DNA from: Humulus lupulus
Taxonomy: Eukaryota > Streptophyta > Magnoliopsida > Rosales > Cannabaceae
Direction: 5' to 3'
Length of the DNA: 64,000 bases
NCBI RefSeq assembly: GCF_963169125.1
Contig: NC_084799.1
Location: 68,626,143-68,690,142 of the forward strand
The position numbers and the translations under genes were made by a program. Below, one piece after another: positions 21,471 through 34,109 of the stretch (position 1 is its first letter; every line of letters starts with the position of its first letter). Under the pieces are notes generated by a model. The model had not been told where the DNA came from, made no database searches, and saw only the letters and a program-made list of their open reading frames with translations.

Positions 21471-22779
21471 TGCCAAAAAAAAAAAATTGAAATATAAACT
21501 ATTTTTTATGTGTCATTATAATACTAAACTTATATAGGCTATGGTCACACTTTGGACTATTATGGACTTTTATGACCTTATTCCCTATTATTATGGACAA
21601 GTATTATAACATGGACATTTCCGTATGACCATGACCACAATTTTAGACCGGGACCTTGCCATGGACAACTATAGTATGACCATACGCCTAGATATAAAAT
21701 AAATAATAAAACAGAAAAAATGGAATAATAACAATTATAAGCTAAAATTACATCATGTAGATTTTATGTAAGTTAATAGTTTGTGTTTTTATCAGGAAGC
21801 TAGCAATTTTAGTTGTTTTATCAGGACACAAGGTAAATAGAATTCTCATCTACAATACAAGTCTTTTATGTGTCTTATGTGCATTTATATGCTTTATATG
21901 TTATTCTGCCATGTTGTTTTTATGCATAAGTTATTTTCAAGAATGTTATATTTATTATGCATAAGCACGCTTAATGTTCACAAACAAGTTATTGAAAGCG
22001 TTAAAGTAGAGGTACTGCTTGGGAGACCTATGTCCCAAAAATGTAAGGAGGGAGATGTACTTCCCTATATAATGAATGTTTATGAGGGAGAAACTCCCTA
22101 TTATCATGTTTATGTTCAAGTGGGAATATGACTCCCTATGTAATGCCAGCAGCAGCATCCTCTAGGGCCCAAAAGAAAGGAAAGTGAAAGAAAGAAAATA
22201 CATAACATGTTGCACGTTTATTTTAATGCATAAGAGGTAGCTATTATGCTTACTGAGCCTTAGCTCATCAGATAATGTTTTGTATTGTAGGTAAGATGAC
22301 CCAAATATAAATCTTTGATGAGTATACGTGGAGCCAACATGACTGTTCATATGGGGCTGACCTGAAGGGAGTGGAGTTCTGCTATGCTATATTATAAATA
22401 AACGAGAAACTTGATTTTATATTTACATTTTATAAAAAGTATTTTGGGAACTTAATAAATTTATATAAGGCTTTAAAAGTATTTCGTGAACTTTGTAATT
22501 TACATAAAGCTTTTAAATTTATTGGTTGGATACATCTATAGTTTTACGTGAAGGTGTAGTAACGCCACAAAAATTATTTATAAAAGTATTAAGATTTGTA
22601 TGTAAGATAAAGTTTTTATTTAGTCATGAGTATTGTATGGTTTGAAGCTATGAATATTAGTTTATGTATTGTCCAATAAAGTTTTTTGTAAATTCAGAAT
22701 TTCAGTATTGTCGTGTTCAGGTTAAACTTTATTTTACACTATATATATGTATGTTAAGGAAAGAGGTCGTTACAACTAA

Positions 22780-24494
22780 TAAGCCAATTCCATACGACCA
22801 GCGCTCAGTACTATTGTCGATCATGACTGATAAGTCAGAGCTTCACTACCAGTACTAAATACCATTTTCATTTCTTAACTAATAAGTCAGTGCTTCCTCA
22901 ATGAGGTAATGCGAACAAACATATATCATATGCCAAATATCCAGATATAAGGCATTCAACATGCTTAATCAATAATCACAAGCATAATCATAATCATGCA
23001 CAATTACAGAGATTCAAGCTCTGATAAATTCCATATTTAACATTTATGTCATGCCATAACCACATGTATCACATACATCACATACTGGGTGCAGTTTTCT
23101 TACCTCAGATTCGAGCGTAAAATAAATAAGGAACGACCCTTGAGAACGATCTGTCCTTAGGCCTCTTAGCGGTCACCTAATCATAACCAAATATGAAATC
23201 CCATCAATAAAAATGAGTAATAAAACATTCATGGACTAAAACCCAGCTCCCCACACCTCAAATCCTACTAAAACGGTTAGTAGATTCGATCTCGAGCCTT
23301 GAGATTCGAAAACCCGTGCTTAAAACTGACTAGAACCCAGCCTAGCTCAAAAAGGACAGGAGGGCCGCGGTGCGCCCCCAAGACAGAGAGCCCATTGTCT
23401 GGGTATAAGGGGCGGGCCATGTCTCGCCCCAAAGGGTCCAACGCCCTTGCCAGGCAGAGCCCAAAGAAGGCCCTGGGGTTCACTCAAGTCGCGACTTGCA
23501 TGAACTTGGTCGTGACTTGACCCCACGAACCCAGCTCCCCTGCATTTTCTTCAATTCTAATTCAGCCAAAACTTATCAAACAAATCCCCAATATCACAAC
23601 CAATCATAAATACAACATAGCCACCAATCTAGCTACAAAACCGAAGCCTCTCAACACCTAAAACACCATCAAACACTCACTTCTCTCAAACCTTCAAGCA
23701 ACATAAAAATAGAGAAAAACCTTAAAGTTCAAGCTGAAAACCTTACCTCAAACCCAGAATTAACACCTTTCAATTGCTCCAGCAAAATCCTAAACTCTCA
23801 AGCCTCAAATCCCCAAGCTTAATCTTCTAGCTTGCTTCAAAATTCCAAACCGAGAGAGAGAGAGAAAATAGATCGAGAGAGATGAGAACATAACCTCTGT
23901 TTTGCTGCCTGTATAATCTACAACCTTCCTTGGCTGAATATATCCAATGGTCTAAGTGACCAAATTGCCCCTAGGGCCATCTAAAGTCGTCAAAGCTAAG
24001 CAAGGGCATAATTGTCATTTCCCACCTATCCCGTTAATCATAATTAACGTCCTTCAATTCCCGTGACTCTCAATATCCTCAAATAATTATTAAATCATAT
24101 CCCTTTACCCGCTCATTCACAGTAATGTACTAAATAAGAATTTACCCCTAGGCTCACCTCGAGCCCGGTAATTAACCCTGTTATGACCAAACCTCTAACT
24201 TGCATCCTAGGATCGTCTCATGCTGAATAGCTCAAACATATCCACATAATAATGTGGTCTCATCCATATATCACATACATGCACATAAATATACAAATAT
24301 GCCCTCAACAGACCAAAATTAGGAAAATGCCCTTCTAATAAGAAGTGGGCCCACATTCATGCAAATATCATCATATAATAATACAACTCACATAATCATG
24401 CATATAATCACATAATCACATATTAAATCTATTATGGCCCTCCTGGCCCCCTAATCCAGGCACTAAGCCTTATTAGGAAATTTGGGACGTTACA
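22780..24494 (-). repeat. 3' LTR of element D, right part
   Basis: Continues the LTR after insert B and ends GGGACGTTACA. It matches 32160-33916 closely, including a GC-rich block (about 23360-23470) and a short (GA)n run at 23852-23866 that is longer in the other LTR (33258-33287). Confidence 0.9.
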
Positions 24495-24509
24495 ACTATC
24501 CCCTCCTTA
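24495..24509 (-). other. Polypurine tract of element D
   Basis: On the minus strand TAAGGAGGGGATAGT abuts the 3' LTR, the expected place for the plus-strand primer. Confidence 0.7.
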
Positions 24510-26640
24510 CAGAAATTTCGTCCTCGAAATTTTATCTGAATAGCCCGGAATATCAATCCTGCATAATTGATTCCAGTTCCCAGGTCACTCCTTTGACCTT
24601 ACTATTTTGTATAATACCTTAACCAAAGGTACAACTTTGTTTCTCAGAACCTTGTTCTTTTTATCTCATATATGAGCTGCCTATTCCTCATAGGATAACT
24701 TAACCTCTAATCCTAGATCCTCATAACTCAATACATGAGTCTCATCTAACACATGTTTTCTCAATATGAAAATATAAAATACACTATATATGGCCGACAG
24801 TGCTAAAGATAATGCCAATCCATAGGCCATATGACCGATCCTATCTAGGATTTCCAACGGTCCTACTAATCTAGGCTCAACTTGCCCTTATCTCCTCACC
24901 CCTTTCCATGGTGATATTCTAAGGAAGATACAATCTTCCACTTGGAACTCCATGTTCCTTCACGTTAAATTAATATAACTTTTCTGTCTTTTCTGAGAAG
25001 CGAGCATTCGAGCTCTAACCTTTTCAATAACCTCAATGGTCCCTTAAACTACCTCAGGATCCAAATATAACATCTCACCCATCTCATCCCAGTGAATGGG
25101 CAATATAAATTCCCTACCATACAACATCTCATAAGGTGCCCCTCCAATAATTGGATAACTCCCTCTAATTCACCATCAATTTGAAGATAATAAACTGTAC
25201 TAAACTCCAATTGTATACTCATTGCCTTCTGTAACCTTCCCCAAGACTTGGAAGTAAAAGCAGGGTCCTCATCTAATAAGATAGACCTCAAATCCATAAA
25301 GGCATACTATCCCTCTCACATAGAGACATGTATATTGATCAACTGTATTACTCGTCCTTACTGATAAAAATGAGGTGACTTTGTATACTTGTCCATAATG
25401 ACCCGAACCAAATCATGTTGGCCCACTATCCTGGGCAGCCCCACCGCGAAATCCATCACGATGTTTCCTTACTTCTACTATGGAATACACAAAGGCTGTA
25501 ATGGCCTTACTGATTTCTGATACTCTGTCTTGACCTGCTAACAGGTTAGGAACTTTGCCACGTATTCAATCACGTCCCTCTCCATCCTAAGCCACCACTA
25601 TAAAGCTTTCAGATCCTAGTACATCTTCATGATGCCTGGATGAAGAGAATAAGAGGTAGTATGAGATTCATCTAGAATCCCCCGTTTAATCCCAGTGTCC
25701 ACCCAATCCCAAGTCTGATCCCTATACCTCAATAAAATCATACCTGGCACTGCATAATCCTTAGCTAATCTAGCTAAGACATTCCACTCAATTATTTCCA
25801 TTTGTGGTTCTCTTAACTGTTTTCCTTTGATCCTCTCTACAAGAGTAAACTTAAGCACAATGTTGGCCACCTGACCCACCCGTAACTCTGCTCTAGTTCT
25901 GGTCATATCCTTCAACTAACATGTTGCTTAGGCAATCACCTTTGTTGTCAATGAGAAACCATAATAATCTATAAACTGGTTATGATCTGTAGGAAGACTC
26001 AGAACTCTTCCACAAAGCACATGTAATATCATGCCCATCCAAGGAAACTCCTGCCCTCTGAGGCGTTCCTTGACCTTGGCAAATCTCCAACTGAGAGTAT
26101 ACCACAATACCATCAATTAAGACGATCACAAAACCAATTCAAATAATCTTTGAATAATCTGTTCATCTAATCCATCAAAACAACTCGACATTAATCAAAT
26201 CCACAAAACATAACTCAGCACTCCTAGTGCCCTTATCTGATATAAAAGGCAGTCTTCTGCATATCCTTCTCCCTAATCTTCAACTAGTAATAACCAGATC
26301 GAAGAACCATCTTAAAGAATATCGTCTTACTCAATAATTGAACCTTTAATTCTTACATCTTTGCTGAAGCCGTACAATATAGTTTCCTAGACTGGTTTCG
26401 TCCCTGGCACCAACATAATCACCATTCTACCTTTTGATGCAAAGGTAACCCTGGAAAATCCCCTGGAAACACATCTAGAAACTCACAGACTAATCTAGTC
26501 TGTCCTGGTCCCACTGGCACAACCTGAGTGGTATCCATCACACCAGCTAAGAGTCCTCTGCATCCTCCTTCAATAGGTCTCTAGCTCTAAGTACATATGT
26601 CATAAGCATACGGGGTCCATGCACAGTGCCAACAAATACA
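24510..26640 (-). pseudogene. pol remnants of element D
   Basis: Integrase fragments are readable near 25040-25300 (DEDPAFTSKSWGRLQKAM with the YLQIDGELEGVIQLLE region), with further degraded integrase and RNase H pieces to about 26100. An RT remnant near 26230-26330 reads VLRSGYYQLKIREKDMQKTAF with stops. The YVDD block was not found, so part of RT appears deleted. Stops and frame changes occur every 30-100 codons. It was once the polymerase of a Tekay/Del-like element and is now a relic. Confidence 0.65.
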
Positions 26641-28990
26641 AGGGTTTCTCACCCTCAAGCCCAAGGGTTACCATTTTTTTCTTTGCAATCTGTCATTGCC
26701 TCATACTTGGCTAACCAATCCATATCCAGGATCATATCAAAGTCAGTCATAACCAACCCTATCAAATCAACTAATGTGTCCCTTCTCGCCATAACCTAAC
26801 CCATCTTCTAAAATTACCAATAGAGTGATATATCCTCATCACAACATAACCATGTAACCTGCATATCAAGTCGAGGCCTCTCTAGATGCAACAAAGCGAA
26901 GAACAACATGACACCAAAACTAGTCAGCATAATACAAAAATCAGAATTAGGAAGCTGACCTACCACTACTGAGGAACCAGCCTCAGCTTCAGTCTCTGAC
27001 TCTGACTCTGACTGCATCAGAGCGAACACTCGAGCTGGAGTTGAGTTGTCTGCCCCATTTTGCTCATCTATCCTCAGTCTTGGGAAATCCTTAATGAGGT
27101 TCCCAACCATTTTAGAAAAGAAACATGCCTTTGCTCGGAGTTCCTTCAGATGATGCCTCTTTCACTGAGTGCATTTCGAGTAAAATTTCCAATTTTTGTC
27201 CTTTCCCTAATGGCATACTATAGTGCTTCAGAACCCCTTTCCTAAACCAGAGGTATCGAATACATTGATAACTCTTCTTTCCTGATCGCTAGGATATCTG
27301 CCCCTACCTGATCCAACCAATGGAGGTATCACTACTTGAGCACTACGCTCTCCAGCACTCTACTTCACAATCTCATTTCCTGTGCTCTCAACAGCAAGAG
27401 CCTTCCCTACCACCTGAGCGTAGGTAGAGATTTCATGTACTAGGGCAACTCTAATGCCCTGAGCTATCCTAGGATTCAATCCCTGGATAAATAGTTCTTC
27501 CCGAGTCACATCAGTGGGTACTATATCAAAAGCAAACTTGGCCAACCCATCGAATCTATTAACATACTTGGTTACTGTTGCATTTCCCCGAACCAGGTTC
27601 AGAAACTCATTTGTCTTAGTAGTCTTAACTGCATCACAGTTGTTACACCCAGATTTTGCGATAAAAAGTTATGAACTCGAAAGTTGGGCTCGTCAGGTGT
27701 GAGCTCGAAATATGCATGGTTGTCATATGATCCTTCAGTCAGACCGCTTTGCTGTAAATACCGACCTCGAAAGCTCGAGGTTGTGTAGACTTGAATATGT
27801 TCTGAGCTCGCAATAGTCATGGCACGACACATGAATATACTTTTCCGTGATTGCTTCAGGCGAGATGGATCGAGCTCGGGAAGTACAAGTTCGGATGTAA
27901 CAGCTTCGTCAGCATCTACTTGTTCCGAGCATAGCGCGAAGTTAGGTGGTTGAATCATGGCCTTGGAAAGTTCAATGCCAATTCCTGATCTCGAAGATTT
28001 GATGAATTATCTGGGATAACCCATTACGTTTGAACATGTTTATTGTTGTACAATCCCAATATTTAAGGGATGTCATTTAATCTGTTATCTGTTCCCGATC
28101 TTCATGGGACGTTTTTGTGTATGTAGGAGATAATGCATTTAATAGCATTATGTTAATTGATTTACAGAATATCTTCCTGAAATATGTGGGAATGAATTCT
28201 GCAACCTTCCCTACAAATAGATAAGGAAACACCATTTGTAGAGGACCGATTTCTGATTTCTTGAGAGAAAACTCTGGGTAACTTATCTCTGAAAAGTTTC
28301 CAGAAAACTCATAAGTCTTAATAATATAGACTCGTGGACTAGGCAAAGTTAACTGCTGAACCACGTAAAAATTCTCTTGTATTCCTCTTTATTCATTTGC
28401 TCCAGTATTTTATTGTTTAATTGCTCTACTATTTAAGTTGACGAAAAACGGCGTCAACAACAGTAATATCTTTAATTAAATAGCTACCTAAATTCTTTCC
28501 AGTCCATCGCAGTTGTATCTCATGTTTGAGATACCACTTCCCACCAGGTCCGGGAATCTTCCCGCAACACATATGTCGCACAGATCACCCTATCGTGGTC
28601 TACCACCCCATACTGTCTAGGATGGAACTGATCATGCCCATCCGTTGCTCAGCTCTGAATGGATCTAGGCCTCCCTAAAAAACTGGAGGGTAATATTCCT
28701 GGAATCTACGACAAAGAAATTCTCACCTGTTCTCAACCCTAGGCTGAGCCAATACTGGTGCCACTCCTGACATAGCACAGGAAGAGGTGTTCCCTGACAG
28801 AACATGTTGCTGTTTTAAACACCTGATCTCATCCTCTTGCCTCTGCAATCTTAATTGCAGATCTGTAACCACCTACTGCAAATTTTGAGGGGCAAGTGAA
28901 GAACTCAGGCCCTGGCTATAATTCCCAGCCTCGGTATAACCACCACCAAGTCTCATTAACTGCCTTGGGTACAAAATCTTTGATTGAATC
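26641..28990 (-). pseudogene. gag and protease remnants of element D, split by solo LTR F
   Basis: Upstream of the inserted LTR (28465-28990) one can read a chromovirus-type Gag segment (PPVF ... GGLDPFRAEQ and ISSILDSMG). It resumes beyond it at 27545 (MAKFAFDIVPTDVTREELFI, then GLNPRIAQGIRVAL). Further on are PARVFALMQSESESE, the Gag-protease junction typical of this group, and DMILDMDWLAKYEA from the protease C-terminal part at about 26700. There are many stops. Confidence 0.65.
27641..28459 (+). mobile_element. Solo LTR F (Tat B3 family) inside gag of element D
   Basis: 819 bp starting TGTTACACCCAGATTTTG and ending GGCGTCAACA, flanked by ACAGT at 27636-27640 and 28460-28464. Both ends match the LTRs at 37765-38559 and 49494-50288, but the body is much diverged, so it is a different subfamily or an old copy. 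Confidence 0.92.
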
Positions 28991-29409
28991 TGCAGTCAAT
29001 AACTTGACCCATTAAACATGATGAGCATATTCAAAAGCCTTCCCCACGGAAACAATCACACAACACCACATCACAAACCAATGCCGTGCTAAGAACACAC
29101 CCACAACATTCATACATCAAGCATAACCCCTGCTCTTCCAACATACATACCATGCTCCCAACTTCAACATACAAATAACACATTCATATTTTCACTGAGC
29201 AGGTAATCATATAATCATATCAATAGTCAAGGGCAAAGCCCTAACAGAATCTCATGCTCCCTAATAAGGCGTGCAGGTAAAGTATTTACATTCTATTTAA
29301 GAAGTTAAGCACATAACCACATAAATAATTACCATACCCTGAGTGAAGCTTGTATTTAGTGATGAGTGTACATGCCCAACTTGTCTATAGGAGCCCTTAA
29401 CCTTGGCTC

Positions 29410-29421
29410 GCTCTGATACCA
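29410..29421 (-). other. Primer-binding site of element D (initiator Met tRNA)
   Basis: The minus strand reads TGGTATCAGAGC, the standard complement of plant initiator methionine tRNA, three bases after the 5' LTR (which ends at 29425). Confidence 0.85.
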
Positions 29422-29424
29422 AGT

Positions 29425-30060
29425 TGTAATGCCCTACTACCTAGGGACCGTTACGCTGTATTTTAAAAATTGCTAAACTCGCTAACCGAGTCATTTGGCC
29501 ATAATCGTGTAACTAAATGTGATTAATGATTTAGCGTTAAAACTTTTGGTCAAAGATAAAACGTTTCACTAAAACATTTACTGTATACATTGGGATCCCA
29601 AAATAAATTTTAAAGGCTAATTACAATAAAAGAATTACAACCAGCCGACCTAAGCGGCAAAATCGGGTTTAACCATAGTTCCTTTTTAAACCCTCGGTCG
29701 TGGTCGTCAGGCATCTGCATATGTACACATCATCACCTAAGCTCTCCAACTCAAGGATGGTCCAACTTTCTTTTACCTTTACCTGCACCACAGCACCCAT
29801 GAGCCGAGGCTCAACAAAAAAACTCAAACATGCTCATAAGCAAACAATAACATGTCACCAAATCATAATAAGCATGCCTATCAGTAATAACCCTATTCAT
29901 GCATGCAACCAAGTAAAAATAAATGTTTATGGAGTCCAACGCCCTGAGTAGATTACTAATAAGTCTCTCTGGGGACCTACACCCTGAATAGATGATTAAT
30001 AAGTCTCTCTGGGGTCTTGCACTCTGAATAGATGATTAATAAATCTCTCTCGGGTCCTAC
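29425..30060 (-). repeat. 5' LTR of element D, left part
   Basis: Begins TGTAATGCCC on the plus strand and matches 16685-17300. It has three copies of the 41-bp repeat and ends at CCTAC (30056-30060), where solo LTR E inserted. Confidence 0.9.
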
Positions 30061-31966
30061 TGTCACGCTCCAGCTGCCCCAGGACACACGACAGTGATAG
30101 GTGACTAATGAGCCACGCTCTGGATAGGTGACTGGTGAGCCACGCTCTGGAGGTCCCATACCCTCCTAGCCATGTGACCTATGGGTCACCTTAGCCTTTT
30201 CTGGCTCTGGCTCTAGAGTTCTAGCCTTGGGCTAGACAAGCGCTTATTAATATTCATCGAACTTGAGGTCGGTTCGGCATTAATGCTCATGTGAGTCATT
30301 CAATGCAGATATCGATTAGATCTAATCTTTGTTGGCTGGCGTTAAGCATGCAAAAACCATCCTTGACTTATGAGTCAATGCCCTGACTAATGAGTCAGTG
30401 CCATTCACAAGTAAGCAATGCTACCAAGCATGTATTATAGGTCAAATATATAAACATGGGCATTCATCATGCTTACTTAACCGTTGCTAGAATAATAATG
30501 ATCATGCACAAACATAGAGACTCATGCTCTGAACAGTTTCATAGTCAATATTCATGGCATGCCTTAAAGATATCTTTATGCAAATGAGCAAGCTTGCTAA
30601 GCATTCAATATGCTATCAATGTCCACATTTAACCATCCAACATGCATCAAAATACAACAATGCATGTCTCATTTGGGGGTGCAGTTCCTTACAATGTTTC
30701 TTACCTCAGATTTGAGCTAGAATGAGTAAAAGAATGACCCTTGAGAACGATCTGACTTTAAGTCCTTTAGCGGTCACCTAATCATAACCAAATAAGGAAT
30801 ACCATCAATAAAATGAACATCATAGGTTTCCAAACCAATATCTAGCCTCCAGGAGATCAATCCAAACTAATCCAAGTAGTAGGAACAATCCCGAGGCCTA
30901 AAACTATGTTTCCGAGGTCAAAACACGCAAACGGGGTGAAAACTGTCCAAGGGCTGCGGCCCTAGCACCTTGGGCCGCGGCCCCCAGCACTCCCTGAAGC
31001 AAGGGTCGCGGCGCCCAGCAGGCACAAAAAACCCCACCTGCTTCTTCAAGCAAGGGCCGCTACACCCCAAGAACAGGGCCGCGGCCCCCAACCCTGGGCC
31101 ATTCCCAAACACGTTTTTATCACCCCAAAGCCTCCAAAATCACACCTAAACATTCCCCAATCATAAAATCAAAGTTTCCAAGCTTCCCAATGGTCCAAAA
31201 CCCTCAAAACCCAAGGTTCAATCGAACCAAAACTCAACGATTCACAAAGTCTAATTCAAAGCTTAGAAATTCTAAAAACTCAAAACTTTAAACTTTGATT
31301 ACCTTCGATTGGGTTGATTTTCGTCAAATCCTTATGTTAAGAAGCTTCTAATCTTTCCTAGGATCGCTATGCCTCGATCCTCGCTCGATTCTGACTCCTA
31401 GAACTCGAGATTTCTTTGAAAATGCTTCGGATGGCAAAAATGAACTAACGAACTAGAATGAGAGGTATTCTAACGTACGTTCAATCTTACAAGCTACTTC
31501 AAGCTTAAGTAACCTCAAATAAAAGCCTAGTGCTCGGGACTCCGAAAACACCCCCGAGGACATTATAGTCAAAACCTCCAAAATTTCCTCCTGATCTCAA
31601 ATACTCCCAATTTATCATCAAATAAATATTCTTATTACCCCATATCTGACCTCATTATGACAAAACCGCTAATCCATTATATATGACTGTCTCATGTCAA
31701 CTAGCTCGAATATATCTCCATAATGATGGAATCTCATTCATTATTCACAATTTGCACCCAAATACACAATTATGCCCTAAACAGGACAAGTTGCCAAAAC
31801 AGTTCAATTAACAAATGTGGACCCACATGCATGAATATAACATTATATTATGATATAATTCACATAAACATGCACATAATCATTTAATAGAATAATTAAA
31901 CAAGTATGGCCCTCCCGACCTACTAATCTTGCCATTAAACCACATCGAAGAATTCGGGGCATTACA
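30061..31966 (-). mobile_element. Solo LTR E inside the 5' LTR of element D
   Basis: 1906 bp, TGTCACGCTC...GGCATTACA, flanked by CCTAC at 30056-30060 and 31967-31971. It shares blocks with D's LTR (for example GAACGATCTGACTTTA and AGCGGTCACCTAATCATAAC), in the same minus orientation, so it comes from a related family. It includes a GC-rich stretch with GGGCCGCGGCCCC motifs at about 30940-31100. It has no coding content. Confidence 0.88.
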
Positions 31967-31971
31967 CCTAC

Positions 31972-33254
31972 GCCCTAAGCCAAGTGACATTCTTGTCACC
32001 TGAGCTTTTTAGCCTTGACTCTGAGTAACTAGCCTTAGGCTAGCCAAGCGCTTTAGTTTTCTTCGACCAATAGGTTGGTCAAGCATTTAATGCTCATGTT
32101 GATTAGATCTAATCATTTCGCACTGCGTTAAAAATGCTAATGACGCTCTTGACTCATAAGTCAATTCCATATGACCAGCGCTCAATACTATTGTCGATCA
32201 TGACTGATAAGTACGAGCTTCATGACCAGTACTAAACACCATTGTCATTTCTTAACTAATAAGTCAATGCTTCCTCAATGAGGTAATGCGAATAGACATA
32301 TATCATATGTCAAATATCCAGATATAAGGCATTCAACATGCTTAATCTATAATCACAAGCATAATCATAATCATGCACAATTACAGAGACTCAAGCTCTA
32401 ATCAATTCATATTCAGCATTCATGCCATGCCATAACCACATGTATCACATGCATCACATACTGGGTGCAATTTTCTTACCTCAGATTCGACTGTAAAATA
32501 AATAAGGAACAACCATTGAGAACGATCTGTCCTTAGGCCCTTTAGCGGTCACCTAATTATAACCAAATATGAAATCTCATCAATAAAAATGAGTAATAAA
32601 AGATTCATGGACTAAAACCCAGGTCCTTGGACCTCAAATCCTACTAAAATGGTTAATAGATTCGATCCCGAGCCTTGAGATTCGAAAACCCACGCTTAAA
32701 ATTGACTAAAACCAAGCCTAGCTCAAAAAGGATAGGCGGGCCGCGACCTGCCCCCAAGGGCCGTGGCGCACCCCCAAGACAGAGAGCCCCCGATCTGGGT
32801 TCCAGGGGGGCTGCGACTCGCCCCTGAGGGTCGCAGTGCCCTTGCCAGGCAGAGCCCAAAGAAGGCCCTGGGGTTCACTCAAGTCGCGACTTGCATGAAC
32901 TCGGTCACGACTTGACTCTCTGAACCCAGCTCCCCTGCATTTTCTTCAATTCTAATTCAGCCAAAACTTATCAAACAAATCTCCAATATCACAGACAATC
33001 ATAAATACAACATATCCACCAATCTAGCTACAAAACCCAAGCCTCTCAACACCTAAAACACCATCAAACACTCACTTTTAAGATAAAAAATCTCAAACCT
33101 TCAAGCAACATAAAAATAGAGAAAAACCTTAAAGTTCAAGTTGAAAACCTTACCTCAAACCCAGAATTAACACCTTTCAATTGTTGCAGCAAAATCCTAA
33201 ACTTTCAAGCCTCAAATCCCTAAGCTTATCTTCTAGCTTGCTTCAAAATTCCAA

Positions 33255-33291
<37 letters not shown>

Positions 33292-33916
33292 TGATCGAGA
33301 GAGATGAGAACAGAACCTCTGTTTTGCTGCCTGTATAATCTACATCCTTCCTTGGCTAAATATATCCAATGGTCTAAATGACCAAATTGCCCCTAGGGCC
33401 ATCTAAAGCTGTCAAAGCTAAGCAAGGGCATAATTGTCATTTCCCACCTATCACGTTAATCATAATTAATGTCCTTCAATTACTGTGACTCTCAATATCC
33501 TCAAATAATTATTAAATCATATCTCATCACCCGCTCATTCACGGTAATGTACTAAACACCAATTTACCCCTAGGCTCACATCGAGCCCAATAATTAACCC
33601 CGTTATGACCAAACCGCTAACTTGCGTCCTAGGGTCGTCTCATGCCGAATAGCTCAAACATATCCACATAATAATGTGGTCTCACCCATATATCACATAC
33701 ATGCACATAAATATACAAATATGTCATCAACGGACCAAAATTACGAAAATGCCCTTCTAATAAGAAGTGGGCCCACATGCATACAAATATCATCATATAA
33801 TAATATAACTCACATAATCATGCATATAATCACATAATCACATATTAAATAAATTATGGCCCTCCTGGCCCCCTAATCTAGGCACTAAGCCTTATTAGGA
33901 AATTTGGGACGTTATA
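31972..33916 (-). repeat. 5' LTR of element D, right part
   Basis: Continues the 5' LTR after insert E and matches 17600-17789 and 22780-24494. The end reads GACGTTATA, a C-to-T change from the canonical TACA. A (GA)n microsatellite of about 30 bases lies at 33258-33287. Confidence 0.9.
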
Positions 33917-33921
33917 CTCAT

Positions 33922-34109
33922 GCTCTGTTTTTCAGACAAATGGGCAATTCCCACTACCGCAGGATATTTGCTATCAATTGCTCAGTAGCTATTTTGTGCC
34001 TATAATTACAAATCGTTCATCCTTTAGTGCAAGAGAGGTTTTCCTGAATTTTTTTTAGAAAATAGAGATATCCACAACATAATTGGAATAAATCAACATA
34101 ATTGTCAAA
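33922..34109 (+). other. Host segment with a possible exon remnant
   Basis: Directly after D's target duplication the sequence reads CTCTGTTTTTCAG, a good splice acceptor ending at about 33935. An open frame of about 100 bases follows, with residues QFPLPQDICYQLL and FVPIITNRSSFSAREVF before a stop at about 34057. I do not recognise the protein. It may be a leftover exon of the host gene into which D inserted, or chance. Confidence 0.25.

Larger units (their letters stand above)
17790..22774 (+). mobile_element. Solo LTR B, split by solo LTR C
   Basis: Begins TGTAACTCCC, ends GTCGTTACA and is flanked by ACTAA (17785-17789 and 22775-22779). A TATA box, TATAAATAG at 20964-20972, faces right. 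Without the nested LTR and its duplicated target the length is 2629 bp. It has no pol coding, so it is a solo LTR. Its ends resemble those of D's LTR, so it belongs to a related Tekay/Del-like family. A 75-bp tandem array lies downstream of the TATA box. Confidence 0.87.
16685..33916 (-). mobile_element. Decayed Tekay/Del-like Ty3/gypsy element D with four nested solo LTRs
   Basis: The outer boundaries are the 5-bp repeat CTCAT at 16680-16684 and 33917-33921. The left LTR is split into 16685-17789 and 22780-24494 (2820 bp net) and the right LTR into 29425-30060 and 31972-33916 (2581 bp net). The right end reads GTTATA instead of GTTACA. The internal region 24495-29424 carries remnants of gag, protease, RT and integrase on the minus strand and an initiator-Met primer site. 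Removing all inserts leaves about 9.5 kb. Many stops and internal deletions mark it as the oldest element here. Assignment to Tekay/Del rests on gag and pol motifs and the primer; no chromodomain was seen. Confidence 0.85.

Noticed and set aside
21868..22131. 87-codon ORF with hydrophobic start
   Set aside because: Within solo LTR B, low complexity, no homologue recognised and no conserved copy in related LTRs.
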